From Alkalihalobacillus trypoxylicola (GTDB taxonomy: Bacteria; Bacillota; Bacilli; Bacillales; Bacillaceae_D): a stretch of 64,000 bases of DNA. Location: the NCBI RefSeq assembly GCF_001590785.1, contig NZ_LTAO01000002.1:56184-120183 (forward strand), read 5' to 3'. The position numbers were made by a program, and so were the translations under genes. The notes under the pieces are model-generated. The model was not told the DNA's origin. It saw nothing but the letters and a program-made list of their open reading frames with translations, and made no database searches. Numbering within the stretch: the first letter of the stretch is position 1; the number at the start of each line of letters is the position of its first letter. This document shows, piece after piece, positions 27,351 to 36,071 of this stretch.

Positions 27351-27838
27351 GTCAGCAATCGGTCGATCACATTGAGATGAAGTTACCGGCTAAAGCTGAA
27401 TATGTCGGTGTTGTGAGACTAACCGTTTCTGGTATTGCTAATCGCCTAGGCTTCACTTATGACGATATTGAGGATATCAAAATAGCTGTAGCTGAGGCCT
27501 GTACGAATGTTGTAACACATGCATATGCGGAAGAAGGTATCCTTAATGTAGCTTTCCATATTCATAATGATGAAAAATTAGAAATTATAGTTTCTGATAA
27601 AGGACAAAGCTTCGATATAAACGGACTTAGAGAGCAAATAGGGCCAGTAGACGCTAACAGACCAATAGAAGACCTAAAAGAAGGAGGTCTTGGTCTATAT
27701 CTCATTAATACCTTAATGGATAAAGTGGAAATTCATGATCAGTCAGGAATTATTTTGATCATGACCAAATACATGCAAGGGGATGAGGTGGAACAGCATG
27801 TCGATGGAATCCCGCCCGCAAGAACCGAACAAAGATAA
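27347..27838 (+). CDS. rsbW: Anti-SigB factor and serine kinase RsbW
   Basis: 163 residues, GHKL kinase with N-box VAEACTNVVTHAY and G-box KEGGLGLYLI. It binds SigB or phosphorylates RsbV depending on ATP. Its 3' end overlaps sigB by 41 bases. Confidence 0.96.
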   Translation: MSQQSVDHIEMKLPAKAEYVGVVRLTVSGIANRLGFTYDDIEDIKIAVAEACTNVVTHAYAEEGILNVAFHIHNDEKLEIIVSDKGQSFDINGLREQIGPVDANRPIEDLKEGGLGLYLINTLMDKVEIHDQSGIILIMTKYMQGDEVEQHVDGIPPARTEQR

Positions 27839-28583
27839 GGTATATGAATGGATTAGAAAGTATCAGCAGGATGGAGATGAAGAGGTACAAACCGATTTAG
27901 TCAAGCACTATGAGGGGCTTGTGCGCTCTTTGGCTCGTAAGTTTTCTAAGGGAAAAGAATATGATGACGACCTTTTTCAAGTAGGAATGTTAGGACTGTT
28001 AGCGGCTATAAATCGTTATGACGATGAGTATGGTCGAAGCTTTGAGTCATTTGCTGTTCCTACCATTGTAGGTGAAATTAAACGGTTTATTCGCGATAAA
28101 ACTTGGAGTGTCCATGTTCCTAGAAGGATTAAAGAACTTGGTCCTAAAATTAAAAAGGCAGTCGATGAATTAACGACTTCTTTACAGCGTTCACCTCTTG
28201 TTCATGAAATTGCTGCTCATTTGGATGTGACCGAAGAGGAAGTATTAGAAACGATGGAAATGAGTAAAAGTTACCAAGCATTATCTGTAAATCGTTCTTT
28301 AGAAGCAGACCAAGAAGGTGGAGAAGTAACGATACTTGACCTGGTTGGTAACGATGATGATGGGTATGAGCAAACCGATCAAAGGTTATTATTAGAGAAA
28401 GCCTTTGAAGTGTTAAATGACCGGGAGAAACAAATTTTACACTTTACTTATTATGAAAATTTAAGTCAAAAGGAGACCGGGGAGCGATTGGATATATCTC
28501 AAATGCATGTTTCTAGATTGCAAAGACGTGCGATTGAGAAATTAAGAGAATCTATCCGTGTAGCGCCATCGGAGATTTTATAA
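27798..28583 (+). CDS. sigB: General stress sigma factor SigB
   Basis: 261 residues from ATG 27798 behind GAGGTGG (a second ATG lies at 27804). Regions 2, 3 and 4 are complete: FQVGMLGLLAAI in 2.2, TWSVHVPRRIKELGP in region 3, and SQMHVSRLQRRA as the recognition helix of 4.2. Directs transcription of the general stress regulon; likely targets in this window include its own operon and the SDR gene at 3.6 kb. Confidence 0.96.
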   Translation: MSMESRPQEPNKDKVYEWIRKYQQDGDEEVQTDLVKHYEGLVRSLARKFSKGKEYDDDLFQVGMLGLLAAINRYDDEYGRSFESFAVPTIVGEIKRFIRDKTWSVHVPRRIKELGPKIKKAVDELTTSLQRSPLVHEIAAHLDVTEEEVLETMEMSKSYQALSVNRSLEADQEGGEVTILDLVGNDDDGYEQTDQRLLLEKAFEVLNDREKQILHFTYYENLSQKETGERLDISQMHVSRLQRRAIEKLRESIRVAPSEIL

Positions 28584-29182
28584 TGATTTCTTATTTTGAA
28601 AATAACCACCTAGATGTGGCCGCTTTTCAACAATCGAAGGATGAAAAACAATATTGTGGAGATGGATATGTCGTCATAACCGAAGATGATTTTGCACTCT
28701 GTGCGGTTGTTGATGGGCTCGGAAGCGGTAAAGGTGCTTTTGAATCAGCAGAAGCGGTACTAGAAGAAGTGAAAAAGAATATTCGTATGTCCTTGGACCT
28801 CATATTAGAATCCTGTAATAAACAACTTCTCGGCAAACGAGGAGCAGTAGTGACTTTATTAAAAATTGATTTTATTAAGAAAGAGTTTCATTATAGCAAT
28901 ATGGGCAATGTTGGATTTGCACTTTATTATCCAAATGGGGAGGTCATTCAGCCTATTCCTCAAAGAGGATACTTATCTGGACATAAAAAGCCTTTTTCAA
29001 TGAAAAGCTTTCCCTATGAAAAAAATAGTACTTTTATGATGTACACGGATGGAATAAAATCCCCTCCTAATAAAAAACAGCTTCTTGAATTAGACAGTCT
29101 AAAAAGGGGAGCGTCAGCTTTATTTAAAGCAGTAAAAGATGTACACGATGATATGACTTTATTAATCGGAAAATTGCATTAA
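28583..29182 (+). CDS. rsbX: PP2C phosphatase RsbX
   Basis: 199 residues; ATG overlaps the sigB stop by one base. PP2C-type domain (AVVDGLGSGKGAF, DDMTLLIGK). It resets the stressosome by dephosphorylating RsbS and RsbR. Confidence 0.94.
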   Translation: MISYFENNHLDVAAFQQSKDEKQYCGDGYVVITEDDFALCAVVDGLGSGKGAFESAEAVLEEVKKNIRMSLDLILESCNKQLLGKRGAVVTLLKIDFIKKEFHYSNMGNVGFALYYPNGEVIQPIPQRGYLSGHKKPFSMKSFPYEKNSTFMMYTDGIKSPPNKKQLLELDSLKRGASALFKAVKDVHDDMTLLIGKLH

Positions 29183-29338
29183 TTTTCACATAGCTTAATA
29201 AGAAATGAGAGCTCTTGGCATGTAGATGTCTAGAGTTTTTTCTTTATGAAGAAATACCTAATGCAAATGACAGGAAATGTATTTTACTATTATATATGCT
29301 ATCATAACAGTATTCATGTTTTGCGAAGAGGTGACATA

Positions 29339-31522
29339 ATGGAAGGCGAAAAAAGAGAGGGTATTATTGAAATAATCTCAACTGAACAAAAAGTTCAGAA
29401 GAAATACGTAGAAAATTTAATTCAATTGGTAGAAGAGGGAAATACAGTTCCTTTTATTGCTCGTTATCGAAAGGAATTGACCGGAGGCTTGGACGAGGTC
29501 CAAATTCGTGATATTGTCGATCATTGGCAGTATGCAAATCAATTAGAAACTAGAAAAAAAGAAGTCATTCGACTCATTCAAGAACAGGAAAAATTAACTC
29601 CGGAACTCCAGAAAAAAATAGTACAAGCAAAGAAATTGCAAGAAATAGAAGATTTATATCGCCCTTATAAACAAAAAAGAAGAACTAAAGCGACGGTTGC
29701 GAAAGAAAAAGAGCTAGAGCCTTTTGCCCAGTGGTTATTTAAGCTGCCAAAAGATGGCGATGTGGAGATGGAAGCACAAGCTTATCTTAGTGAGGAGCAT
29801 CAATTAACTGAAGTAGAACAAGTGATTGATGGCGCCAAAGACATAATAGCTGAATGGATTTCGGACGAACCAGAATATCGAAAATGGATTCGTGAATTAG
29901 GATTTCGTGAGGGTAAGGTAGAGTCGGCTGTCAAGGATCAGGATGCAGATGAAAAAGGTGTCTTTGAAATGTACTATCAATATGAAGAGCCGATCCGTTC
30001 TATTGTACCCCACCGAGTACTAGCATTAAACAGAGGGGAAAAAGAGGGAATTCTACGTGTGAAGCTTGTTCTACCGGTTGAAAAAATAGTAGCTCAACTA
30101 CATAAAACGATATTGACCTCTGCAACTGTAGCAAAAGAGTTTGTTCTGCAAGCAATTGAGGATAGCTATAAGCGTTTGATCGAACCGTCTATTGAGAGAG
30201 AGCTGAGACAAGAGTTAACAACAAAGGCAGAAGAGCAGGCTATTCATATTTTCGCTGAAAATTTAAAGCATCTGCTTCTTCAACCGCCTATTAAAGAAAA
30301 GATTGTACTTGGAGTAGACCCTGCTTATAGAACAGGGTGTAAATTAGCGGTAGTCGATTCCACAGGTAAGGTATTAGATATTGCTGTTATTTATCCAACC
30401 CCTCCTAAAAACGAGGTGGAAGCCTCTAAAAAGGTCGTTAAACAATTGATTAGTAAGCATGGAGTTAATTTAATTGCAATTGGAAACGGGACAGCTTCCC
30501 GTGAAACTGAACAATTCATAGCTGATTTATTAAATGAAATTCCGGAATCTATTTATTATTTGATTGTAAATGAGGCTGGGGCAAGTGTTTATTCGGCATC
30601 TGATTTAGGTCGAGCTGAATTTCCTAACTTTAAAGTGGAAGAAAGAAGTGCTGTTTCGATTGCTCGCCGTATTCAAGATCCTTTAGCTGAGCTTGTAAAG
30701 ATTGACCCTAAATCAGTTGGGGTAGGTCAGTATCAGCATGATGTTTCTCAGAAAAAGCTATCAGAATCCTTAACCTTTATAGTCGAAACGGTCGTGAACC
30801 AAGTAGGTGTCAATGTGAATACGGCATCTGTTTCTTTATTACAGTATGTAGCAGGGCTGTCAAAAACAGTCGCTACTAATATTGTTAAAAAAAGAGAAGA
30901 GGATGGTCGCTTCTTAAACAGGAAGCAGCTGAAAAAAATCCCGAGGCTTGGAGCCAAAACCTATGAACAATGTATTGGATTTTTAAGAATTCCTAACGCA
31001 GAAAATCCTCTTGATCAAACGGCGATTCACCCAGAAGCTTATGACGCAACAAAAGAACTGCTATTAAAAACAGAGCTTCAATTAGATTTTCTTGGCACAG
31101 AAGAAATGAAAACGAAGTTAGAACAGTTAAATTTACACACAATAGCAGAAGAATTAAATATTGGATTGCCAACCGTAAAGGATATGGTAGATAGCTTAAT
31201 AAAGCCTACTCGTGATCCGCGTGATGAGGTTGCCAAACCATTACTAAAGCAAGGTGTTATGCAGCTAGAGGATTTACTAGTTGGAATGGAATTACAAGGT
31301 ACGGTTCGTAATGTTGTCGACTTTGGAGCATTTATCGACGTTGGTGTGAAGCAAGACGGCTTAGTTCATATCTCCAAGCTTGCCAACCGTTTTGTCAAGC
31401 ACCCACTTGAGGTTGTGGCTGTTGGTGAAATTGTAACGGTATGGGTTGAAGGGGTAGATGTGCAAAAAGGTAGAGTTTCCTTAACGATGCTTCAGCCAGA
31501 AAAACAAGTAGTGATGAATTAA
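29339..31522 (+). CDS. tex: Tex family RNA-binding transcription accessory protein
   Basis: 727 residues from ATG 29339 behind GAAGAGGTGAC; upstream in-frame ATGs lack a ribosome site. Order of domains: helical N-terminal region, YqgF-like RNase fold (about 325-450, VLGVDPAYRTGCK), helix-hairpin-helix (LKKIPRLGAKTYEQ), and C-terminal S1 RNA-binding domain (about 650-720, GTVRNVVDFGAFIDVG). It is ydcI/ydcI-like of B. subtilis. Role in transcription or RNA metabolism; cytosolic. Confidence 0.95.
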   Translation: MEGEKREGIIEIISTEQKVQKKYVENLIQLVEEGNTVPFIARYRKELTGGLDEVQIRDIVDHWQYANQLETRKKEVIRLIQEQEKLTPELQKKIVQAKKLQEIEDLYRPYKQKRRTKATVAKEKELEPFAQWLFKLPKDGDVEMEAQAYLSEEHQLTEVEQVIDGAKDIIAEWISDEPEYRKWIRELGFREGKVESAVKDQDADEKGVFEMYYQYEEPIRSIVPHRVLALNRGEKEGILRVKLVLPVEKIVAQLHKTILTSATVAKEFVLQAIEDSYKRLIEPSIERELRQELTTKAEEQAIHIFAENLKHLLLQPPIKEKIVLGVDPAYRTGCKLAVVDSTGKVLDIAVIYPTPPKNEVEASKKVVKQLISKHGVNLIAIGNGTASRETEQFIADLLNEIPESIYYLIVNEAGASVYSASDLGRAEFPNFKVEERSAVSIARRIQDPLAELVKIDPKSVGVGQYQHDVSQKKLSESLTFIVETVVNQVGVNVNTASVSLLQYVAGLSKTVATNIVKKREEDGRFLNRKQLKKIPRLGAKTYEQCIGFLRIPNAENPLDQTAIHPEAYDATKELLLKTELQLDFLGTEEMKTKLEQLNLHTIAEELNIGLPTVKDMVDSLIKPTRDPRDEVAKPLLKQGVMQLEDLLVGMELQGTVRNVVDFGAFIDVGVKQDGLVHISKLANRFVKHPLEVVAVGEIVTVWVEGVDVQKGRVSLTMLQPEKQVVMN

Positions 31523-31551
31523 TTGAATCAAATCACCTGTTAGAAAAGGAG

Positions 31552-31593
31552 AATCGGGGAGATAAGAACATGACATGTTCTCCTCGATTTTTC
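31552..31593 (+). terminator. Terminator of tex
   Basis: AATCGGGGAGA...TCTCCTCGATT with an inner AACATG/CATGTT pair, then TTTTT. Confidence 0.8.
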
Positions 31594-31676
31594 AATTTAT
31601 AGCCAAAACGGATCGATAATAAAGCTTACAAGGCTAAATGGAATAAATGAGAGTTTAATTGGACAGGTTAGAAGCC

Positions 31677-31811
31677 TTACTCTTTATTTTGCTTAGCTTC
31701 TTGCTCCGCTTTTTTTTGATAATAAAACCAGCATTGGTTTAATATCTTGATTTGGTATTCATTCTTTTCGGCATATGCTTTTTGCAGTTGATTGATTAAC
31801 CAAGTAGGCAT
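31677..31811 (-). CDS. cmpA: Cortex morphogenetic protein CmpA
   Basis: 44 residues from ATG 31811 behind AAGGGG. MPTWLINQLQKAYAEKNEYQ followed by IKILNQCWFYYQKK matches B. subtilis CmpA (37 residues) almost throughout, and the location between tex and the sprT-like gene is the same. CmpA takes part in quality control of spore coat and cortex assembly with SpoIVA and ClpXP in the mother cell. The tail is seven residues longer than in B. subtilis. A possible SigE-like promoter (ATA, 15 bases, CATATT) lies upstream. Confidence 0.92.
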   Translation of the reverse strand: MPTWLINQLQKAYAEKNEYQIKILNQCWFYYQKKAEQEAKQNKE

Positions 31812-31910
31812 GATCGCCAACCCCTTATTTAATATGTTAATATAAACAGTATATGAGCAATGGTTTGTCAATGTTTATAAAAGTTATGAGAAAGTAAAAG
31901 GTGAGGGGAA

Positions 31911-32372
31911 TTGGAGCAAAAAGAGTTACAAAAATTAGTAGAAGATTTATCGATTCAATTTTTCAAACGTCCATTTATTCATGAGGCACGATTTAATCAT
32001 CGCCTAAGAACAACAGGTGGTCGATATTTGCTACGTTCCCACGACATAGAAATTAATCCGAAGCAGTGGAGTCATTTTGGTGAGGAGGCATTAATCGGCA
32101 TTATAAAGCATGAGTTATGTCATTACCATTTACACATTTTAAAAAAGGGATACAAGCATAGTGATCGCGATTTCCAAGAGCTTCTACAACAAGTTGATGG
32201 GTCGCGTTATTGTGAACACATTCCAGGAACAGGAAATCGTTCTAATGCTTTTATTCTTTATCAATGTCAATCCTGTGAGCTTATCTATAAGAGAAAAAGG
32301 CAAATTAATACTTCGAAATATGTTTGTGGAAAATGTTCAGGAAAGCTAAAAAAATTATTGAAAAATAGTTGA
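31911..32372 (+). CDS. ydcK: SprT-like metalloprotease family protein
   Basis: 153 residues, TTG start behind GAGGGGAA. Zinc protease motif HELCH in GIIKHELCHYHLH (about 64-76) and a C-terminal zinc ribbon, C-x2-C (CQSC) and C-x2-C (CGKC). Function in Bacillus not defined; relatives (SprT/Spartan) act on DNA-protein crosslinks. The end of the gene overlaps the first promoter of the tRNA operon. Confidence 0.93.
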   Translation: MEQKELQKLVEDLSIQFFKRPFIHEARFNHRLRTTGGRYLLRSHDIEINPKQWSHFGEEALIGIIKHELCHYHLHILKKGYKHSDRDFQELLQQVDGSRYCEHIPGTGNRSNAFILYQCQSCELIYKRKRQINTSKYVCGKCSGKLKKLLKNS

Positions 32373-32397
32373 TTAAACCGTTTGCCTATGCTATATT
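32369..32397 (+). promoter_or_regulatory. tRNA operon promoter P1
   Basis: TTGATT (32369-32374), 17 bases, TATATT (32392-32397). It overlaps the last codon and stop of the sprT-like gene. Confidence 0.65.
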
Positions 32398-32440
32398 ATA
32401 GAAGTCGCTAAATTAGTGATGAAAAAATACATATAACAAC

Positions 32441-32470
32441 TTGAATTAATACAAGCCTTTATGCTATATT
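32441..32470 (+). promoter_or_regulatory. tRNA operon promoter P2
   Basis: TTGAAT (32441-32446), 18 bases, TATATT (32465-32470). The block ATGCTATATTATA-AAGT repeats the P1 -10 region, so the two promoters look duplicated. Confidence 0.65.
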
Positions 32471-32490
32471 ATAAAAGTTGTGAATTTTAT

Positions 32491-32565
32491 TCCACAGTAG
32501 CTCAGTGGTAGAGCAATCGGCTGTTAACCGATCGGTCGTAGGTTCGAGTCCTACCTGTGGAGCCA
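32491..32565 (+). tRNA. tRNA-Asn (GTT)
   Basis: 75 nt with encoded CCA. Acceptor TCCACAG/CTGTGGA, anticodon GTT in CTGTTAACCG, T-loop GTTCGAGTC. Confidence 0.97.
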
Positions 32566-32566
32566 C

Positions 32567-32657
32567 GGAGAAGTACCCAAGTGGCTGAAGGGGCGCCCCT
32601 GCTAAGGGTGTAGGTCGCGCGAGCGGCGCGAGGGTTCAAATCCCTCCTTCTCCGCCA
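32567..32657 (+). tRNA. tRNA-Ser (GCT)
   Basis: 91 nt with long variable arm and encoded CCA. Acceptor GGAGAAG/CTTCTCC, anticodon GCT in CCCTGCTAAGGG. One base after tRNA-Asn. Confidence 0.97.
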
Positions 32658-32671
32658 TTATTTTTTTTTTT

Positions 32672-32746
32672 GGCCCGTTGGTCAAGCGGTTAAGACACCG
32701 CCCTTTCACGGCGGTAACACGGGTTCGAATCCCGTACGGGTCACCA
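32672..32746 (+). tRNA. tRNA-Glu (TTC)
   Basis: 75 nt with encoded CCA. Acceptor GGCCCGT/ACGGGTC, anticodon TTC in CCCTTTCACGG. Confidence 0.97.
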
Positions 32747-32824
32747 TATATAACTCTTACTGCGATGTTTCATAGTTTATGTGACTAGAAACGCAGTTTT
32801 GTTATTTACAGAGAAATTCTTGCA

Positions 32825-33300
32825 AAGTGGACGAGTTGTGAATGACCGTTTGCGAATAGAAGGTTTTTTGAAAGAAGAAGCGTACTCTGTACGTGACTGA
32901 ATGAAAATAAAGAAGTGAGCGAAGAGATTCGCCGCACTCAAAAGACCGTTTTGCGAAGAGAAGCAAGAAGGTCGAAGAACACTAGTTTTTGAAAGAAGGA
33001 GCGTACTCCGTACGTGACTGAATGAAAATAAAGAAGTGAGCGAAGAGATTCGCAGCATCGAAAAAGACTGTTTTGCGAAGAGAAGCAAGAAGGTCGAAGA
33101 GCACGAGTTTTTGAAAGAGGGAGCGTACTCCGTACGTGAATGAATGAAAATAAAGAAGTGAGCGAAGAGATTCGCCGCATCGAAAAAGACTGTTTTGCGA
33201 AGAGAAGCAAGAAGGTCGAAGAGCACGAGTTTTTGAAAGAGGGAGCGTACTCCGTACGTGACTGATTGAAAATAAAGAAGTGGACGAAGAGATTCGCCGC
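32825..33300 (+). repeat. 122-bp tandem repeat array inside the tRNA operon
   Basis: The motif gcgtactc(t/c)gtacgtga recurs at 32880, 33001, 33123 and 33245 (periods 121, 122, 122). Units 2 and 3 are over 95 percent alike; a degenerate partial copy begins near 32825 and the last copy stops at 33300. The period is not a multiple of three and no frame is preserved between copies. The array separates tRNA-Glu from tRNA-Val by 571 bases, far more than other spacers here, and would be transcribed with the tRNAs. Confidence 0.9.
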
Positions 33301-33317
33301 TTATCTGAAGCAAAAAT

Positions 33318-33393
33318 GGAGGATTAGCTCAGCTGGGAGAGCACCTGCCTTACAAGCAGGGGGTCGGCGGTTCGATCCCGTCATCCTCCACCA
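33318..33393 (+). tRNA. tRNA-Val (TAC)
   Basis: 76 nt with encoded CCA. Acceptor GGAGGAT/ATCCTCC, anticodon TAC in CCTTACAAG. Confidence 0.97.
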
Positions 33394-33411
33394 TTTTACT
33401 TAATAAAAAAT

Positions 33412-33488
33412 GGTCCGGTAGTTCAGTTGGTTAGAATGCCTGCCTGTCACGCAGGAGGTCGCGGGTTCGAGTCCCGTCCGGACCGCCA
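33412..33488 (+). tRNA. tRNA-Asp (GTC)
   Basis: 77 nt with encoded CCA. Acceptor GGTCCGG/CCGGACC, anticodon GTC in CCTGTCACG. Confidence 0.97.
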
Positions 33489-33499
33489 TTTTACTTTTC

Positions 33500-33581
33500 G
33501 CGGGTGTGGCGGAATTGGCAGACGCGCTAGACTTAGGATCTAGTGTCTTATGACGTGGGGGTTCAAGTCCCTTCACCCGCA
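33500..33581 (+). tRNA. tRNA-Leu (TAG)
   Basis: 82 nt, CCA not encoded. Acceptor GCGGGTG/CACCCGC, anticodon TAG in CTAGACTTAGGATCTAG, class II variable arm. Confidence 0.96.
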
Positions 33582-33613
33582 CTTTTCACAAAGTGCTTTT
33601 TTTTATGTAACGA

Positions 33614-33698
<85 letters not shown>

Positions 33699-33716
33699 TT
33701 ATATGTAACTTAGTAA

Positions 33717-33748
33717 CACCAAGGCTTTTAGAGCTTTGGTTTTTTTTG
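33717..33748 (+). terminator. Terminator of the tRNA operon
   Basis: CACCAAGGC...GCTTTGGT hairpin with a run of eight T. The 37-bp block 33704-33740 recurs, diverged, at 40501-40537. Confidence 0.85.
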
Positions 33749-33855
33749 TTTGTATATAAGATATATAATTTAACTCTATATGATGAAAAAATAATTCGAA
33801 TAAACCTGTAACGAAATCAATTTTGAATAGTTATATATATGAAAGGGGAGATGAA

Positions 33856-34344
33856 ATGGAGTTTGAACAACTATACGCTAAACATTTCAAAGAAATTCAT
33901 TTGTTTTTAAGATCCTTATGTAACGATGACTATTTAGCGGAAGAGATTACACAAGAAACTTTCTATAAAGTTCTAAAATCAATAGATCAATTTGATGGTT
34001 CTAAAGATTTTAAAGCTTGGATATACACGATAGCTAAAAATACATACTTTACTTATTACAAAAAAAAGAAAAAGGAAGTTGATGAGGATCTCACTAACCA
34101 TCTAATTCATGAAGTTGATTTTCTACAAAAGCTGTCAAATGAGGAAGACGCTTTTTTAGTTCATCAGTTTCTGCATCAAATGAACGAACCATATAAAGAG
34201 GTGTTTTCTCTCCGTACCTTTGGTGAGCTACCCTATGAAAATATAGGAAGATTGTTTGGGAAAAGTTCAAGTTGGGCTAGAGTTACTTTCTACAGAGCTA
34301 AAAAGCAAGTTATTAATTATATGGAGGGAATAGATAATGAATGA
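33856..34344 (+). CDS. ECF-type RNA polymerase sigma factor
   Basis: 162 residues from ATG 33856 behind AAAGGGGAG. Region 2 (DYLAEEITQETFYKVLKSI; KAWIYTIAKNTYF) and region 4 (ELPYENIGRLFGKSSSWARVTFYRAKKQ) are present and region 3 is absent, as in ECF factors. It overlaps by 8 bases the gene for a zinc-binding membrane anti-sigma factor. A TGTAAC at 33807-33812 could be the -35 of an autoregulated promoter, but no matching -10 is clear. It sits immediately downstream of the tRNA array and upstream of a partial tRNA-Leu copy. Confidence 0.88.
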   Translation: MEFEQLYAKHFKEIHLFLRSLCNDDYLAEEITQETFYKVLKSIDQFDGSKDFKAWIYTIAKNTYFTYYKKKKKEVDEDLTNHLIHEVDFLQKLSNEEDAFLVHQFLHQMNEPYKEVFSLRTFGELPYENIGRLFGKSSSWARVTFYRAKKQVINYMEGIDNE

Positions 34345-34990
34345 AAGTAACGTTAAATGCGAAATTATAAAAGATGTATTACCTCTCTTTATAGATGGGG
34401 TTGTTAGCTTAGAAACTAAAAGTATGGTGGAGAATCATTTGCTTAATTGTGAAAAGTGTAAACAGGAATATGAAGAAATGAGTAAAGAGGTAGTCATACC
34501 TCCAAATACAGATAACTCTATGTTGAAACAATTTAAAGAAAACTCCCGAAAGAAAAAAATTAAGTTTGCACTTGCAGCTTCATTAATTACAGCCATGGTT
34601 TTCATGAGTGTGTATTGGTTTGTATTTAATTTTGAGCGTGTAATACCTTATTCAAATTCTTTATTTAGTATAGAGACAGATAATAATAACCAAATCTATT
34701 TACAGTATAGTGGAAATAACTATTATGGTACCCATGAAGCTTATTCTATTCCAATCGATATTAACGGAGCATCAAAAAATGTTAGCTTTATATACTTTAC
34801 TCAAACATTAGCCGAATCACCGTCTAGTAAACTTCTTGGTAAAAGCAAAGAGACAGAAACTATTTATAAATTCTCAGAGAGTGACCAAATCGATGCTATC
34901 TATTATGTGGATTTTGATACAGACTTAACCAACTTAGTAGATGATAGGGAAACAATTGTGGAAAGGGCAGACTTGTTGTGGGAAAGGTGA
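34337..34990 (+). CDS. Membrane anti-sigma factor with zinc-binding (zf-HC2) domain
   Basis: 217 residues. Residues 1-50 hold the ZAS motif H34-x3-C38-x2-C41 (ENHLLNCEKCK), which clamps ECF sigma factors. A single membrane helix spans about 77-97. The remaining 120 residues lie outside the membrane and show no recognised fold, presumably the sensing part. Coupled to the sigma gene by an 8-base overlap, so they form a pair; the signal and regulon are unknown. Confidence 0.88.
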   Translation: MNESNVKCEIIKDVLPLFIDGVVSLETKSMVENHLLNCEKCKQEYEEMSKEVVIPPNTDNSMLKQFKENSRKKKIKFALAASLITAMVFMSVYWFVFNFERVIPYSNSLFSIETDNNNQIYLQYSGNNYYGTHEAYSIPIDINGASKNVSFIYFTQTLAESPSSKLLGKSKETETIYKFSESDQIDAIYYVDFDTDLTNLVDDRETIVERADLLWER

Positions 34991-35230
34991 AAACTAAGAA
35001 AAAGGATATAGGCGGCAAAAAAAGAGGCGAATAAGTAATAATAGTATTTATTGTTCGAAATTCAATGATGGGATATAATTACAATAAGATTATAAGTGCT
35101 GATAATAAAGAGGTTTTTAGGTTCACCAATTCTTCACCACGATAATTAAAAAATGGACGTTTTTATATGAAATGGGCACAAGTGGGTGTAAGTTGTGCGT
35201 GTTTGCAGGAGATAACACGTGTCCACGGCA

Positions 35231-35290
35231 TTGAGGGATTAGTAGGAGTTAAATTCCGTGGAAGTTCGAGTCTTCTCTGCTCAACCGCAT
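35231..35290 (+). pseudogene. Degenerate 3' half of tRNA-Leu (probable att scar)
   Basis: Matches 33645-33699 (anticodon loop to 3' end of tRNA-Leu GAG) with four substitutions and a 5-base insertion before the last CAACCGCAT. The block CCGTGGAAGTTCGAGTCTTC is identical. The 5' half of the tRNA is not recognisable, so it cannot be a functional tRNA. Partial tRNA 3' ends of this kind are left by integrating elements. Confidence 0.85.
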
Positions 35291-35302
35291 ATGAAAGAAA
35301 AG

Positions 35303-35343
35303 AAAAGTACTGAGGCGAATGTAGAGGCTTTAGTACTTTTTTT
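35303..35343 (+). terminator. Hairpin with T-run after the tRNA-Leu scar
   Basis: AAAAGTACT...AGTACTTTTTTT. Probably ends transcripts from the sigma/anti-sigma pair. Confidence 0.6.
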
Positions 35344-35377
35344 ATAGATTTTAATAAGGTAATTCAATATTCTTAAA

Positions 35378-35414
35378 CTAATTCTAGTCCTCAATTATTG
35401 AGGACTAGAATTAG
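35378..35414. repeat. Perfect 37-bp palindrome
   Basis: CTAATTCTAGTCCTCAAT (35378-35395), one central T, then the exact reverse complement (35397-35414). It lies about 50 bases after the end of the minus-strand peptidase gene and may act as its terminator, though no clear T-run follows on that strand. Confidence 0.7.
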
Positions 35415-35462
35415 AAATTACAGTGTGACTGATGAAATGTTGTTAAAAGAGAGTAGTGATGT

Positions 35463-36071
35463 TCATCTAACAACTATATCATCACTATTAATTAAAAGGG
35501 CTTGATCATTAGTGATTGGTAAAAGGTCTAATTTTGTATTATAGTATTCAATTATTTTTTTTGTTGCATCATTAAAGTATTCATTTCCAAAATGAGGAAT
35601 AAGATATTGTTGAATCTGATTTAGTCCTGTGAAATTTGTAAGGTTCGGTGCCTGGGTCTTATCATCCATAAATGCCACATATTCAATATTAGGAGACATT
35701 ACTATTGATCCAGCTGATTCACCAATATATAATTTACCTTTTTTAATCTGTTCGATTAGTAATTTGTCTGAACCAGTTTTAACTAGTTCTTGTAGTAAGA
35801 AAAAGGTATTGCCTCCAGATACATAAATATAATCATTTTTAGATAGCTTTTCTTCAATTTCAGAAGGCGAAGCAATCGATATATCCAGAATTTCTGCCGT
35901 TATACCTAAGTTTTTAAATGCTACTTTCGCGGAATCTACATAATGTGTGATAACTTCAGGAGTACTCGCAGTTGGAATAAAGGTTACGACCTTTCCATTG
36001 GGATCTTCGTCAATAAATTCACTAAATAAATCTACTGTATCTGCAAATGATGAGGATAAGAACATTTTCAT
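35463..36071 (-). CDS. Peptidase S51 (peptidase E-like) family protein
   Basis: 202 residues. Contains the GESAGS motif (117-122) with nucleophile S119 and H160 in LIPHFGNE; the fold belongs to the class I glutamine-amidotransferase-like group. The family includes aspartyl dipeptidase PepE and cyanophycinase; the substrate here is unknown. Start ATG follows AAGGAG at rather long spacing (11 bases). Length is slightly below PepE (about 230). Confidence 0.8.
   Translation of the reverse strand: MKMFLSSSFADTVDLFSEFIDEDPNGKVVTFIPTASTPEVITHYVDSAKVAFKNLGITAEILDISIASPSEIEEKLSKNDYIYVSGGNTFFLLQELVKTGSDKLLIEQIKKGKLYIGESAGSIVMSPNIEYVAFMDDKTQAPNLTNFTGLNQIQQYLIPHFGNEYFNDATKKIIEYYNTKLDLLPITNDQALLINSDDIVVR

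Noticed and set aside
32777..33313. Long minus-strand open frames across the tandem repeats
   Set aside because: The period of 121-122 bp changes frame at every copy, the translations are low-complexity repeats of each other in different frames, and they are antisense to the tRNA transcript.
33400..33582. Minus-strand frame of 60 codons over tRNA-Asp and tRNA-Leu
   Set aside because: Antisense translation of tRNA genes, a common false gene; the same applies to 63714-63923.
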